44,807 nucleotides of DNA from an uncultured Lactobacillus sp. (GCF_947367125.1 NZ_CANBCQ010000019.1:1-44807), one strand, 5' to 3'. Positions 15,462-23,457 are shown, numbered from the stretch's first letter. Made by a program: numbers and translations. Notes: generated by a model not told the origin, from the letters alone.

Positions 15462-16931
15462 TTACCATACGCCGATAACCTTCATCCAAAGTGTTCCAAC
15501 GACGCCGAAGATAACTATGTAAATTAACCCTAAGACAAAGTTCATCTTCCACCATTCACCTTGCTTAACGTAACCAGTAGTGGCCAAGATTGAAGCTGGA
15601 CCATTTGCATAGTGAGTAGTTGAAGCGTTAATAGCACCAGTAAAGGCCAAAAGCATTGCTGAAAGACCTAAAGGAGCACCAGTAGCTACAGCAACTGACA
15701 AGAATGGCAAGTAAAGTGCTGTCATGTGTGCTGTACCACTAGCAAAGAAGTAGTGGGTGTAGAACAAAAGCAAAACTAAAATTGCCAAAACAAAACCCCA
15801 ACTAATGCCGTGAAGTCCAGTTTGAACAAGTTTAGAGAACCAATCAATAAAGCCATAAGAAATCAACTTACCTGCCATGAACATCAAGATTGAAAGCCAA
15901 ATCAAAATGTTCCAAGCGCCAGTTTCTTTCAAAGCGTCTTGCATAGTCAAGACACCAGCAATCATCAAAATAGCTACAGCTAAGAAGGCAACAAAAGTAG
16001 CGTCCAATTGTGGAATCTTAAAGAAACCTGATAATACCCACAGAATAATTGAAAGAACGAAAACAGCGCTCATAATTTTTTCTGGGGTAGACATTGGTCC
16101 CATTTTTTGGAGCTTTTCATCAGCCCATTTTTTAGCATCTGGAGTTTCCTTAATTTCTGGTGGATACATCTTGTAGATTACCCAAGGGATAATTATGGCA
16201 GCTACTGCTACTGGCACGATTGCCGTGAAGAACCAACCAGCCCAAGACATTTGATAACCTTTTTGAGCAGCTAATTGTTGGGCAACCATGTTAGGAGCCG
16301 CACCAGTAATGAACAAAGCCGTTGACAAAATATTGGCATGAAAGGCAGTGAAGTCAATATAAGCACCGATCTTTTTACGTGAAGCTTCATCAGGCTTTGA
16401 ATCGTAACCTTCCTTGGAAACAGATTCGACAACTGGCCAAACAACCCCGCCAGTACGAGCAGAGTTAGATGGAATCAAAGCACCAAGAACTAATTCCAAA
16501 CCGGCAATCGCATACCCGATACCCAATGATTTTTTACCAAACTTTTCAATCATGATATAAGCAATTCGGTTACCTAAACCAGTTTTACTAATCCCATGTG
16601 CCATAATGAAAGCCATCGCAATTAACCAAGCAGCAGAGTTACCAAATGAGCTAAGCACACCTTGATTAATTACAACACCTTTGGCATTAGTTACATCCTT
16701 CATTGGTGCTAAACCAACTAATACAGTTACTACTAGACCAGTTAAAGTTGTACCACCAATTGGTAAAGGCTTGGTAATACAACCCACAATAGTTGCAACA
16801 AAAATGCTAAACATTTGCCAAGCCTGTGGAGTTAACCCACTAGGCCGCCATGGCGTAATGCACCAGAGTACAATCCCTACAACTAAAGGCCAAATAAAGC
16901 CTTTATAATTTACTTTTTCTAAAGTTTTCAT
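15462..16931 (-). CDS. DASS-family citrate/dicarboxylate carrier (CitT-like)
   Basis: A 489-residue transporter of the divalent anion:Na+ symporter family with about 12 membrane segments. The DASS signature loops are visible: PSNSARTGG (about 153-161, the first S-N-T type motif) and the second half ASTTHYANGPASI (about 435-447) that binds carboxylate. Within DASS it looks like the CitT/TtdT exchangers, which swap citrate or tartrate for succinate. It lies 18 bp after the RraA-like gene (RBS AGGGGATT) and next to citCDEF, supporting citrate uptake with succinate release. The transport mode is inferred. Confidence 0.85.
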   Translation of the reverse strand: MKTLEKVNYKGFIWPLVVGIVLWCITPWRPSGLTPQAWQMFSIFVATIVGCITKPLPIGGTTLTGLVVTVLVGLAPMKDVTNAKGVVINQGVLSSFGNSAAWLIAMAFIMAHGISKTGLGNRIAYIMIEKFGKKSLGIGYAIAGLELVLGALIPSNSARTGGVVWPVVESVSKEGYDSKPDEASRKKIGAYIDFTAFHANILSTALFITGAAPNMVAQQLAAQKGYQMSWAGWFFTAIVPVAVAAIIIPWVIYKMYPPEIKETPDAKKWADEKLQKMGPMSTPEKIMSAVFVLSIILWVLSGFFKIPQLDATFVAFLAVAILMIAGVLTMQDALKETGAWNILIWLSILMFMAGKLISYGFIDWFSKLVQTGLHGISWGFVLAILVLLLFYTHYFFASGTAHMTALYLPFLSVAVATGAPLGLSAMLLAFTGAINASTTHYANGPASILATTGYVKQGEWWKMNFVLGLIYIVIFGVVGTLWMKVIGVW

Positions 16932-16949
16932 CAGAATCCCCTATTCTTT

Positions 16950-17648
16950 TTATGGACGGTAAATGTCATCAATAATCTCAAAACCTTTATCAGCTAAAGA
17001 TCGATCAACCCAACTAAGATCTACTTCTCCCTTGCTAAAAGCAATTGCTTTGGCATCATCTTGCTTGTGAAAGGCTTGAGCCTTAGGCAAGATTTCAGGT
17101 GCGTCCCGACGTGGAATACAAATTACTCCATCTGGATCACCCAAAATCACATCGCCTGGATTAACACTGACATTACCACAAGCAACTGGTACATTTAATT
17201 CGCCTGGTCCCTCCTTATATGGACCACCTGGTGTCGTACTTGTTGCATAAATTGGTAATTTCCAATGCTGCAAATTGTCAATATCACGAATCGGCCCATC
17301 GATCACAATTCCAGCAATTTTCTTTTGATCACGCAAATATGACATCATTACTTCACCAATCAGTGAACGAGTAGTATCACCTTCATCATCAATAACGATC
17401 ACATCCCCTGGTTGACAATACCTTAAAGCTGCATAAATTGCTAAATTATCACCGGCTCTAGTGTGAACCGTAAATGCCGGTCCCACCATTTCTTCATCAG
17501 GACTTGACATTAACTTAATTCGCGGATTCATCGCACAATTACGTTCCATACAATCAGCAGTATTTGATGCAGGAATCCCTTTAAATCCTGCTACTATTTG
17601 TGGATCTGGCATTTGCCGCTTTAAATAAATCCTCTTTCCTACAGGCAT
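16950..17648 (-). CDS. RraA / HMG-CHA aldolase-like protein, possible oxaloacetate decarboxylase
   Basis: A 232-residue protein of the RraA-like fold (PF03737). HMG/CHA aldolases of this family also decarboxylate oxaloacetate with Mg2+. The catalytic set is conserved here: G98-E99 in LIGEVMM, and R121-D122 in VIDGPIRDID, corresponding to the Arg-Asp pair of the Pseudomonas aldolase. Plain RraA (RNase E inhibitor) has little reason to sit in a citrate locus. It is cotranscribed with the DASS carrier (18 bp apart), so turning citrate-derived oxaloacetate into pyruvate is the attractive role. ATG 17648 after AAAGGGGAAA. The fold call is strong; the activity is inferred. Confidence 0.75.
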   Translation of the reverse strand: MPVGKRIYLKRQMPDPQIVAGFKGIPASNTADCMERNCAMNPRIKLMSSPDEEMVGPAFTVHTRAGDNLAIYAALRYCQPGDVIVIDDEGDTTRSLIGEVMMSYLRDQKKIAGIVIDGPIRDIDNLQHWKLPIYATSTTPGGPYKEGPGELNVPVACGNVSVNPGDVILGDPDGVICIPRRDAPEILPKAQAFHKQDDAKAIAFSKGEVDLSWVDRSLADKGFEIIDDIYRP

Positions 17649-17694
17649 AAAACTTTCCCCTTTTGTTTTAATTCAATACAACTTTCTTCCTCTC

Positions 17695-17717
17695 TGATTA
17701 GTTAAAAAGTGTAATCA
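17695..17717 (-). promoter_or_regulatory. Inverted repeat, candidate operator in RraA/carrier leader
   Basis: TGATTA and TAATCA (17695-17700 and 17712-17717) are separated by 11 bases. The repeat lies about 12-34 bases downstream of the predicted start of transcription for the RraA-like/DASS transcript. Geometry fits a dimeric regulator, possibly a citrate-responsive one, but no regulator gene for it is in the window. Confidence 0.3.
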
Positions 17718-17735
17718 ATTTAACTTACAAGTAAC

Positions 17736-17768
17736 ATTATACACTCATCAAAGCATTAAGCGGTTACA
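17736..17768 (-). promoter_or_regulatory. RraA/carrier promoter -10 and cre-like site
   Basis: Minus strand TATAAT (17736-17741) is the probable -10. TGTAACCGCTTAAT (17755-17768) lies over the -35 position and matches the CcpA consensus at 12 of 14 positions (the last two differ). There is no good -35. The rest of 17649-17899 contains only the leader, the inverted repeat and the peptidase terminator. Confidence 0.4.
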
Positions 17769-17844
17769 AATTTTAAATAATTTGAATTTTTATATCTATT
17801 TTTGAACAATTTCAAGTTTTAATAATTATCGTTAACCAATAAAA

Positions 17845-17875
17845 AAGAGACCTAGTTTTTTCAACTAAATCTCTT
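17845..17875 (-). terminator. Terminator of the PepC-like gene
   Basis: Minus strand hairpin AAGAGATTTAGTT / AACTAGGTCTCTT with two mismatches, followed by TTTTTT. Confidence 0.8.
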
Positions 17876-17899
17876 AATTCATATATGTGTTATTTAACT

Positions 17900-19216
17900 T
17901 TATTCACCAAAGTTTTCCCAAGGCATTACATCCACTGCAGGTTGATCAACTAATTCTTGTAATTCCTTTGGTAAGTATTCTTTCTTCACAATCACATCAT
18001 AGACATATTGTTCAAACCAAGCTTGGCTCATTTCATAGAAACCTTTGTGACCAAACTTATCGCCCCATGAGTTTTCAACTTTCCATTTGCGGATATGGCC
18101 ATTATCTTCATCTACACCAACTAAAGTCATATCGTGTGTGGCAAAACCTTCGCCGGTATTCAAACGGTCTGCCTTACTCATTTGGGTATCAACGTCAAAC
18201 AATTGGTCCGTCTTGTACAATTCAGTATCAAGAAAACCAGTCTTTCTTTCCATTTGCTTCAAAACATCGTTACCAAAACTAACAGCTTCACCAGCCTTAA
18301 GTTGAGCAACTGCAGCTTGAGCTAAATATTCAATTGGAACATTTAAGTACTTAACTTGGTCCTCGCCAGCAACATTGTCATAAAGTGGCAAGTGGTAAAC
18401 CTTGTTATATTCGTGATTAGGAATATTGGATAAAGCTACATAAGCATCAAAATTGAAGTCCTTAAAGTATTTTTGAACAAAAGCTTGTGGAGTTAAATCG
18501 CGCTCCAAATGATACTTCTTATCATCATCACGAAATTCCAAGTCAAACTTCTTCGGTGGTTCACCTAAAGCTACTGAAACCATCCGGTAAATTTCGTTCA
18601 AGAATTCTTTCTTGGTCTTTTCTGCTTCTTCTTTCTTGCCTTCATTGACTAATTTACGCAAAACCAATGCGTCTTTTCTTTCCTTGCGTGCTAAATTTTC
18701 AGCTAAAGCAGTAGTGTTATTAGTATTAAAGCTTTCTGGCATTGCATATGAAGGTACTACCCCATATTTTTTAACCAGGTTAATTGCCATTGTCCAAAGT
18801 CCACCATCTTCTCCAGCAAACTCAAGCCATGCTTGAACATAGCGGTCAGTCAAAGGCTTGTCAGCTAAACGAATAATCGCATTATAAAAAGCATTCGCAC
18901 GTTCAATCTTATCCCAGAAGAAGTTATAAGCTTGTGAAAAAGTGAAATCCTTAACTTTGTTTTCCTTACCAAAATAATGGCGCAAAACATTCAAAGTTGT
19001 AAATTCCCAGCAACGACCAGAATGTTTCTGATCAGTAACTCCACCAATGTCAAGTTCAGTTGAAAAGACATGATTTAGACGTTCTGATACCCGATCATTA
19101 AATGATGCTTCAAGCAAGCCGCTACGACGAGCTGCACGAGAAGCTACTTTATTTTCAGGATTAGAATTAAAGCTCTTAGAAAAGCCTTCAATCTCTTGTT
19201 GTGAAATAACTGTCAT
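17900..19216 (-). CDS. pepC: C1-family cysteine aminopeptidase (PepC/bleomycin hydrolase type)
   Basis: A 438-residue cytoplasmic peptidase of the bleomycin hydrolase family, which trims peptides after casein or host protein uptake. The papain-type triad is complete: Cys69 in QKHSGRCWEF, His361 in FATHDMTLVG and Asn382 in VENSWGD. Length agrees with lactobacillus PepC, PepE and PepG. Two details differ from textbook PepC: Glu follows the CW pair (usually Leu or Met), and the protein ends PWENFGE instead of the family's short C-terminal tail that occupies the active-site cleft. It could be a PepE/PepG-like endopeptidase. It has its own terminator and ATG 19216 after an AACGAGGT RBS; no metabolic link to citrate is evident. 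Confidence 0.75.
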   Translation of the reverse strand: MTVISQQEIEGFSKSFNSNPENKVASRAARRSGLLEASFNDRVSERLNHVFSTELDIGGVTDQKHSGRCWEFTTLNVLRHYFGKENKVKDFTFSQAYNFFWDKIERANAFYNAIIRLADKPLTDRYVQAWLEFAGEDGGLWTMAINLVKKYGVVPSYAMPESFNTNNTTALAENLARKERKDALVLRKLVNEGKKEEAEKTKKEFLNEIYRMVSVALGEPPKKFDLEFRDDDKKYHLERDLTPQAFVQKYFKDFNFDAYVALSNIPNHEYNKVYHLPLYDNVAGEDQVKYLNVPIEYLAQAAVAQLKAGEAVSFGNDVLKQMERKTGFLDTELYKTDQLFDVDTQMSKADRLNTGEGFATHDMTLVGVDEDNGHIRKWKVENSWGDKFGHKGFYEMSQAWFEQYVYDVIVKKEYLPKELQELVDQPAVDVMPWENFGE

Positions 19217-19301
19217 AGTTATACCTCGTTAATTCTTATCTTTTAATTTTTTATTAATCTTTTCTTATATCATACTATTCTTTTACTTTTTTGTCATTAA
19301 G

Positions 19302-19337
19302 AAAAAAGGCCTAGTTTTTCAATAAACCAGGTCTTTT
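19302..19337 (-). terminator. Terminator after the malate/lactate dehydrogenase gene
   Basis: Minus strand stem AAAAGACCTGGTTT / AAAACTAGGCCTTTT (a few mismatches) followed by TTTTTTC, just after the stop at 19355. Confidence 0.7.
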
Positions 19338-19354
19338 TATAAATTAACGATCAA

Positions 19355-20284
19355 TTAAAGTTCAATACCATCTAAGACTTCTTGCATCTTATCTGCTGAA
19401 TTAATCATCTTGTCATGTTCAGCAGCTGAAAGCTTAGTTTCGATAACCTTTTCAATACCTTCACCATTAATTACAGTTGGAGTACCTAAGTAAAGGTCAT
19501 GCTTAATGCCATATTCGCCGTTAATTGGTGCTGAAAGTGGCAAACAAATTGAACGGTTGTCTAAAACAGCACTAACAATTTGAGTAAGCATCATAGCAAC
19601 ACCGTAAAATGTAGCACCCTTGTTAGCAATGATCTTGCCGCCCTTCTTACGGACGTCAGTTTCAATTTCTGCTAAAACATCGTCATTAATTTCTGAATAA
19701 TCGCGAAGTGCTTTGCCAGCAACAGTTGATTCATCGAAGTTTTCAAAACTAGTATCACCGTGTTCACCAAGAACCATTGAGTTAACCTTGGCAACTGGAA
19801 CATTTAACTTCTTAGCAAGTTCAACACGAAGACGCATTGAGTCAAGTGAAGTACCAGTACCAATTACACGATTCCTAGGAAAACCTGATAATTTTTGAGT
19901 TAAAGTAGTTAAAATATCAACCGGGTTAGCTGAAACCACGAAAACACCCTTAAAGCCGGAATCAACAACAGGTTCAACAATATTCTTTAAAATCTTGACG
20001 TTCTTAGCAACAAGGTCAAGTCTAGTTTCACCTGGCTTACGAGGTACACCAGCAGTAATTACACAAACATCAGCGTCTTTAGCGTCACTATAATCTGCTG
20101 CAGGATGAATATTAGTTTGACCCATAAATGGAGTAATATCTTCAAGGTCCATTGCATCCCCCACTGGACGATCCTTGGCTACATCAAAAATTGCCAATTC
20201 ATCAACAGTAGCATTCTGCAATAAATCATTTGCAAAAGTTGAACCAACAGCACCATCACCAACAAGAAATACTTTTCTACTCAT
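19355..20284 (-). CDS. LDH-family dehydrogenase with malate-type specificity residue
   Basis: A 309-residue NAD-dependent 2-hydroxyacid dehydrogenase of the LDH/MDH family. NAD fold GDGAVGS (9-15), catalytic His175 in GEHGDT, substrate Arg151 in LDSMRLR, mobile-loop Arg88. The specificity position (residue 102 in LDH numbering) is Gln in L-lactate dehydrogenases and Arg in malate dehydrogenases. Here the loop reads AGVPRKPGETR, with Arg82 at that place, as in GVARKPG of bacterial MDH. The family's Thr in KGATFYG, common in LDH, is kept. The neighbours are fumarase and fumarate reductase. I infer oxaloacetate reduction to malate, although homology scoring would give lactate dehydrogenase. It has its own promoter with a cre-like site. 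Confidence 0.7.
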   Translation of the reverse strand: MSRKVFLVGDGAVGSTFANDLLQNATVDELAIFDVAKDRPVGDAMDLEDITPFMGQTNIHPAADYSDAKDADVCVITAGVPRKPGETRLDLVAKNVKILKNIVEPVVDSGFKGVFVVSANPVDILTTLTQKLSGFPRNRVIGTGTSLDSMRLRVELAKKLNVPVAKVNSMVLGEHGDTSFENFDESTVAGKALRDYSEINDDVLAEIETDVRKKGGKIIANKGATFYGVAMMLTQIVSAVLDNRSICLPLSAPINGEYGIKHDLYLGTPTVINGEGIEKVIETKLSAAEHDKMINSADKMQEVLDGIEL

Positions 20285-20335
20285 AAGTTATATTAGTCCT
20301 TTCAAATTTTTATAAACCGTTTTATCTACATGATA

Positions 20336-20356
20336 ATTATACACTAAGCGCTTTCA
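20336..20356 (-). promoter_or_regulatory. Dehydrogenase promoter with cre-like site
   Basis: Minus strand TATAAT at 20336-20341 with TGAAAGCGCTTAGT (20343-20356) directly upstream. The latter matches the CcpA consensus at 12 of 14 positions, again failing only at the last two, and would overlap bound RNA polymerase. Confidence 0.45.
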
Positions 20357-20474
20357 TTAGACACGATTTATTACCTAATTATAAATTTAGCATCTCATCA
20401 AAACCTCATTAGTGTTATTATTTCATCGAAGAAGAGGAGTAATTCGGCCGCTTTTTTACATAATCTATATTATA

Positions 20475-21851
20475 TTATTTGTTCTCACGGATATACTTAG
20501 CCATCTGAATACCGGCTTGACGACCAAAAATAACTGTTTCGGCAATTGAATTACCACCGATTCGATTATTTCCGTGAAGTCCACCAGATACTTCTCCAGC
20601 AGCAAATAGGCCATCGATTACATTACCATTAGTATCGAGTACTTGAGTTTCAGTATTAATGTGAATACCACCCATTGTATAGTGAATAGCAGGATGAACA
20701 TGAATTGCAAAGTAAGGACCACGATCTAATTCACGATCCATCCCTGTAGTTCTGCTAAATTCTTTATCCTTACCAGTTGCGACAGCCTTGTTCCAGCTTT
20801 CAATTGTTTTATTTAAATTATCAGCATTCACACCAATCTTTTTAGCCAAATCAGCCAGACTATCGCCATGTTCAACCAAGCCAATCTGATCATAAAATTC
20901 AACGGCAGCAAAGTGCGCACGCACACCTGAATCAAAGACAAGATAAGCTCCATCTTCATGTAAATCAGTAATTGCCTGTGACACAATCTTACGCGTACTC
21001 AATTCGTTAACAAAACGATTACCACTCTTGTTAACTAAAATCGCACCTTCACCACGTAAGCCTTCACCAATTAAATAAACATGTGGATTATCAGTATCAG
21101 CAGTTGGGTGAACTTGAATAAAGTTCATTTGCATCAATTGGGCATCAAGTGCTTCAGCTAACTTCAAGCCATCACCGGTTGCACCTGGTTGGTTAGTTGT
21201 CTTGTAGTCAACTAAATCTGGACGATACTTTTTAATAATTTCTTTTGAAGCACCAAAACCACCAGTTGCTAATAAGACTGCTTTAGCTTTAATTGTCTTA
21301 GTACCATCGGGAGTTTCAACTTCTACGCCATTAACTTGCTTTTTAGAATTTTGCAATAACTTCGTAACCTTAGCACTAGTAAAAATATTAACCCCAGCTT
21401 TTTTAACCTGAGTAGTCATTCTTGAAGTTAAATAAAAGCCAACTGGTTCCATTGAAGCAGGACGGTGAGCACGTTTTTTGCTCATCCCTCCTGTAATAGT
21501 CAAATCAGTTAAACGAATACCATATTTCATCAACCATGAAATAGCTAAAGCTGAGTGATTAGCAAAATATTTAAGCATTGCTCGGTCATTTAATAAACCG
21601 CCGCCCTTTAAGGTCTCTTCATAGAAATCTCTGTTATTATCAATGATTCCTTCATCAAGTTGAACCAATGATTCAGAAGCGTTCATCCCACTAGAAGCTC
21701 GACTAGTGTTACCACCAGTCTTTTCATTTTTTTCTAGTACCACAACATTCAAGCCTAATTCATGAGCTTGTAATGCTGCAGTCAAGCCTGCGCCACCTGA
21801 ACCAACAACAACTGCATCATATTTATTTTTTAATTCTTTTGTGTTTGGCAT
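20475..21851 (-). CDS. Single-subunit soluble fumarate reductase flavoprotein
   Basis: A 458-residue FAD enzyme of the flavocytochrome c / urocanate reductase group, reducing fumarate to succinate. FAD motif GSGGAG (17-22). Active-site residues can be lined up with the Shewanella enzyme: His248 in VHPT, the proton-donor Arg at 287 (STRKIVSQ), His390 in IHYTMGG and Arg430 in NNRIGGNS; the 40-residue gap between the last two matches. There is no signal peptide, heme domain or FMN-binding domain, so it must take electrons from a soluble carrier. RBS AGGAAAG; it follows fumarase after 11 bp, so one transcript makes fumarate and then reduces it. No clear terminator follows. Confidence 0.85.
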   Translation of the reverse strand: MPNTKELKNKYDAVVVGSGGAGLTAALQAHELGLNVVVLEKNEKTGGNTSRASSGMNASESLVQLDEGIIDNNRDFYEETLKGGGLLNDRAMLKYFANHSALAISWLMKYGIRLTDLTITGGMSKKRAHRPASMEPVGFYLTSRMTTQVKKAGVNIFTSAKVTKLLQNSKKQVNGVEVETPDGTKTIKAKAVLLATGGFGASKEIIKKYRPDLVDYKTTNQPGATGDGLKLAEALDAQLMQMNFIQVHPTADTDNPHVYLIGEGLRGEGAILVNKSGNRFVNELSTRKIVSQAITDLHEDGAYLVFDSGVRAHFAAVEFYDQIGLVEHGDSLADLAKKIGVNADNLNKTIESWNKAVATGKDKEFSRTTGMDRELDRGPYFAIHVHPAIHYTMGGIHINTETQVLDTNGNVIDGLFAAGEVSGGLHGNNRIGGNSIAETVIFGRQAGIQMAKYIRENK

Positions 21852-21862
21852 CTTTTACTTTC

Positions 21863-23266
21863 CTATTCTTCTGGAGTGGACTTATCAACATTAGTCATTT
21901 GCATGTAGTTCATCCATTTATCATATTGTTCTTCCGTAACTTTGCCACTCTTTAAGGCAGCTTCTTTCAAAGTTGTCCCTTCCTTATCAGCAGTTTGAGC
22001 AATTTTAGCTGCTGCATGGTAGCCAATGTGTGGTGACAAAGCTGTAACCGTCATTAATGAATTTTCAAGTAATTCATCCATTCTTTCTTCATTGACTGTT
22101 AGGCCATGAATCATTTTATCAGCAAAACCAGTAATTGTGCCAGTTAAAATATCACAAGTATCAAGGAAAGCGGCAATAATTACCGTCTTGAAGACATTCA
22201 TTTCAAAATTACCTTGGCTTGAAGCAAAAGTAATTGTAGTATCATTACCAAATACCTTAGCAGCAGCCATCGTTACAGCTTCTGCTTGAGTTGGGTTAAC
22301 TTTACCTGGCATAATGCTTGATCCTGGTTCATTAGCCGGAATATTTAATTCATGGTAACCAGCTCTTGGACCTGAAGCAAGTAAACGAATGTCTTGTGCG
22401 ATTTTGAACATATCAGCAGCCAAGGTTTTAAGAGCACCATGAACCACATCAAGACCTGAGTGGTGAGCCAAGCCCCAGAATTTATTAGTTTTAACTTCAA
22501 ATTTATGACCATAAACTTCTGATAATTTACCAGCAATTTTTTCAGTCATTCCCGGTGCAGCATTCAATCCAGTACCTACAGCAGTACCACCAATTGCTAA
22601 TTCATAAAGAGTTGGTTTTAATTCACGAATATATGATAAATCATGCTTAAGAGCTGAAATATAACCGGAAATTTCTTGACCGAAAGTTAAAGGAGTCGCA
22701 TCTTGCAAGTGGGTTCGACCAACTTTAACTGTCTTCCAGTATTTCTTTTCTTTCACAACTAATTCATCAATCAAATGTTGAATTGCTGGTTCAAGCTTGT
22801 CTAAAGCTTCAACAGCAACGATATTCATTGCTGTTGGATAAGTATCATTAGAAGATTGACCACGGTTAACATCGTCATTTGGCAAAATGTCCAAGCCAGG
22901 ATGCAACTTATTAGCCAAGTTAGCAACTACTTCATTAACATTCATGTTGCTCTGCGTACCTGAACCTGTTTGCAAAACATGAAGTGGGAAGTCTTTACGC
23001 AAGTCTGTATCACTCAAAGCTAAAAGATGGTCAATTGCATCTTCAATTGCTTCTCCTTTTTCCTTAGGTTCATCTCCAACTTCAACATTGCTTTCTGCCG
23101 CAGCCTTCTTTAAGTGTAAAAATGCTCGAATAATTTGCAATGGCATTAATTCGCCACTTGGGAAGTTATTGCGACTTCTTTCGGTTTGAGGACCCCACAA
23201 AGCATCTTTAGGAATCTTAACTGGACCAATAGTATCACTTTCAATGCGGTATTCTTCTTCGCTCAT
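21863..23266 (-). CDS. fumC: Class II fumarate hydratase
   Basis: A 467-residue class II fumarase of the aspartase/fumarase superfamily, interconverting malate and fumarate. The signature GSSIMPGKVNP is intact, and the TGSGTQSNMNVNEV and GRTHLQDA segments that form the active site are present. ATG 23266 is preferred: AGGAGG lies six bases upstream, whereas the upstream in-frame ATG at 23293 has no RBS. First gene of a fumC-fumarate reductase transcript driven by a good promoter. In context it dehydrates malate toward succinate rather than running a cycle. Confidence 0.93.
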   Translation of the reverse strand: MSEEEYRIESDTIGPVKIPKDALWGPQTERSRNNFPSGELMPLQIIRAFLHLKKAAAESNVEVGDEPKEKGEAIEDAIDHLLALSDTDLRKDFPLHVLQTGSGTQSNMNVNEVVANLANKLHPGLDILPNDDVNRGQSSNDTYPTAMNIVAVEALDKLEPAIQHLIDELVVKEKKYWKTVKVGRTHLQDATPLTFGQEISGYISALKHDLSYIRELKPTLYELAIGGTAVGTGLNAAPGMTEKIAGKLSEVYGHKFEVKTNKFWGLAHHSGLDVVHGALKTLAADMFKIAQDIRLLASGPRAGYHELNIPANEPGSSIMPGKVNPTQAEAVTMAAAKVFGNDTTITFASSQGNFEMNVFKTVIIAAFLDTCDILTGTITGFADKMIHGLTVNEERMDELLENSLMTVTALSPHIGYHAAAKIAQTADKEGTTLKEAALKSGKVTEEQYDKWMNYMQMTNVDKSTPEE

Positions 23267-23323
23267 TATTTTCCTCCTTATTATCTGCAACATAAGGTTT
23301 TTGTTAATTATTTATCACCTTTT

Positions 23324-23352
23324 ATGATACCTGTAACGGTTTTCTTTTTCAA
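23324..23352 (-). promoter_or_regulatory. fumC promoter
   Basis: Minus strand TTGAAA (23347-23352), a 17-bp spacer and TATCAT (23324-23329), a good housekeeping-type promoter about 58 bp before the start codon. Confidence 0.6.
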
Positions 23353-23355
23353 TCA

Positions 23356-23378
23356 AATGTAAATAATCCGCTTACATT
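23356..23378. promoter_or_regulatory. Inverted repeat / weak cre-like site upstream of fumC
   Basis: AATGTAA and TTACATT (7-bp arms) are separated by nine bases containing CCGC. The right half CCGCTTACA is a perfect cre half-site; the whole scores about 11 of 14. It sits just upstream of the fumC -35, so either CcpA or another dimeric regulator could use it. Confidence 0.3.
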
Positions 23379-23394
23379 TTAAAAATATTAACAA

Positions 23395-23434
23395 AATAAG
23401 GAGAAGCTAAATCATCAATTGCTTCTCCTTTATT
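23395..23434 (-). terminator. Terminator of the bile salt hydrolase operon
   Basis: Arms AATAAGGAGAAGC and GCTTCTCCTTTATT with a 13-base loop; on the minus strand followed by TTTTG. Confidence 0.85.
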
Positions 23435-23457
23435 CATACCAAAACTAGGATTACATT

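Noticed and set aside
15379-15555. N-terminal extension of the alpha/beta hydrolase to 15555
   Set aside because: It would read through the carrier's terminator and overlap the carrier's coding end; a proper RBS and ATG exist at 15378.
20399-20474. GC-rich patch (CGGCCGC) after the fumarate reductase gene as a terminator or hidden gene
   Set aside because: No stable stem with a T-run and no start codon with an RBS could be found.
23330-23345. TGTAACGGTTTTCT near the fumC promoter as a cre site
   Set aside because: It lacks the central C of the CG core and misses the last base; spacing to the promoter offers no support.
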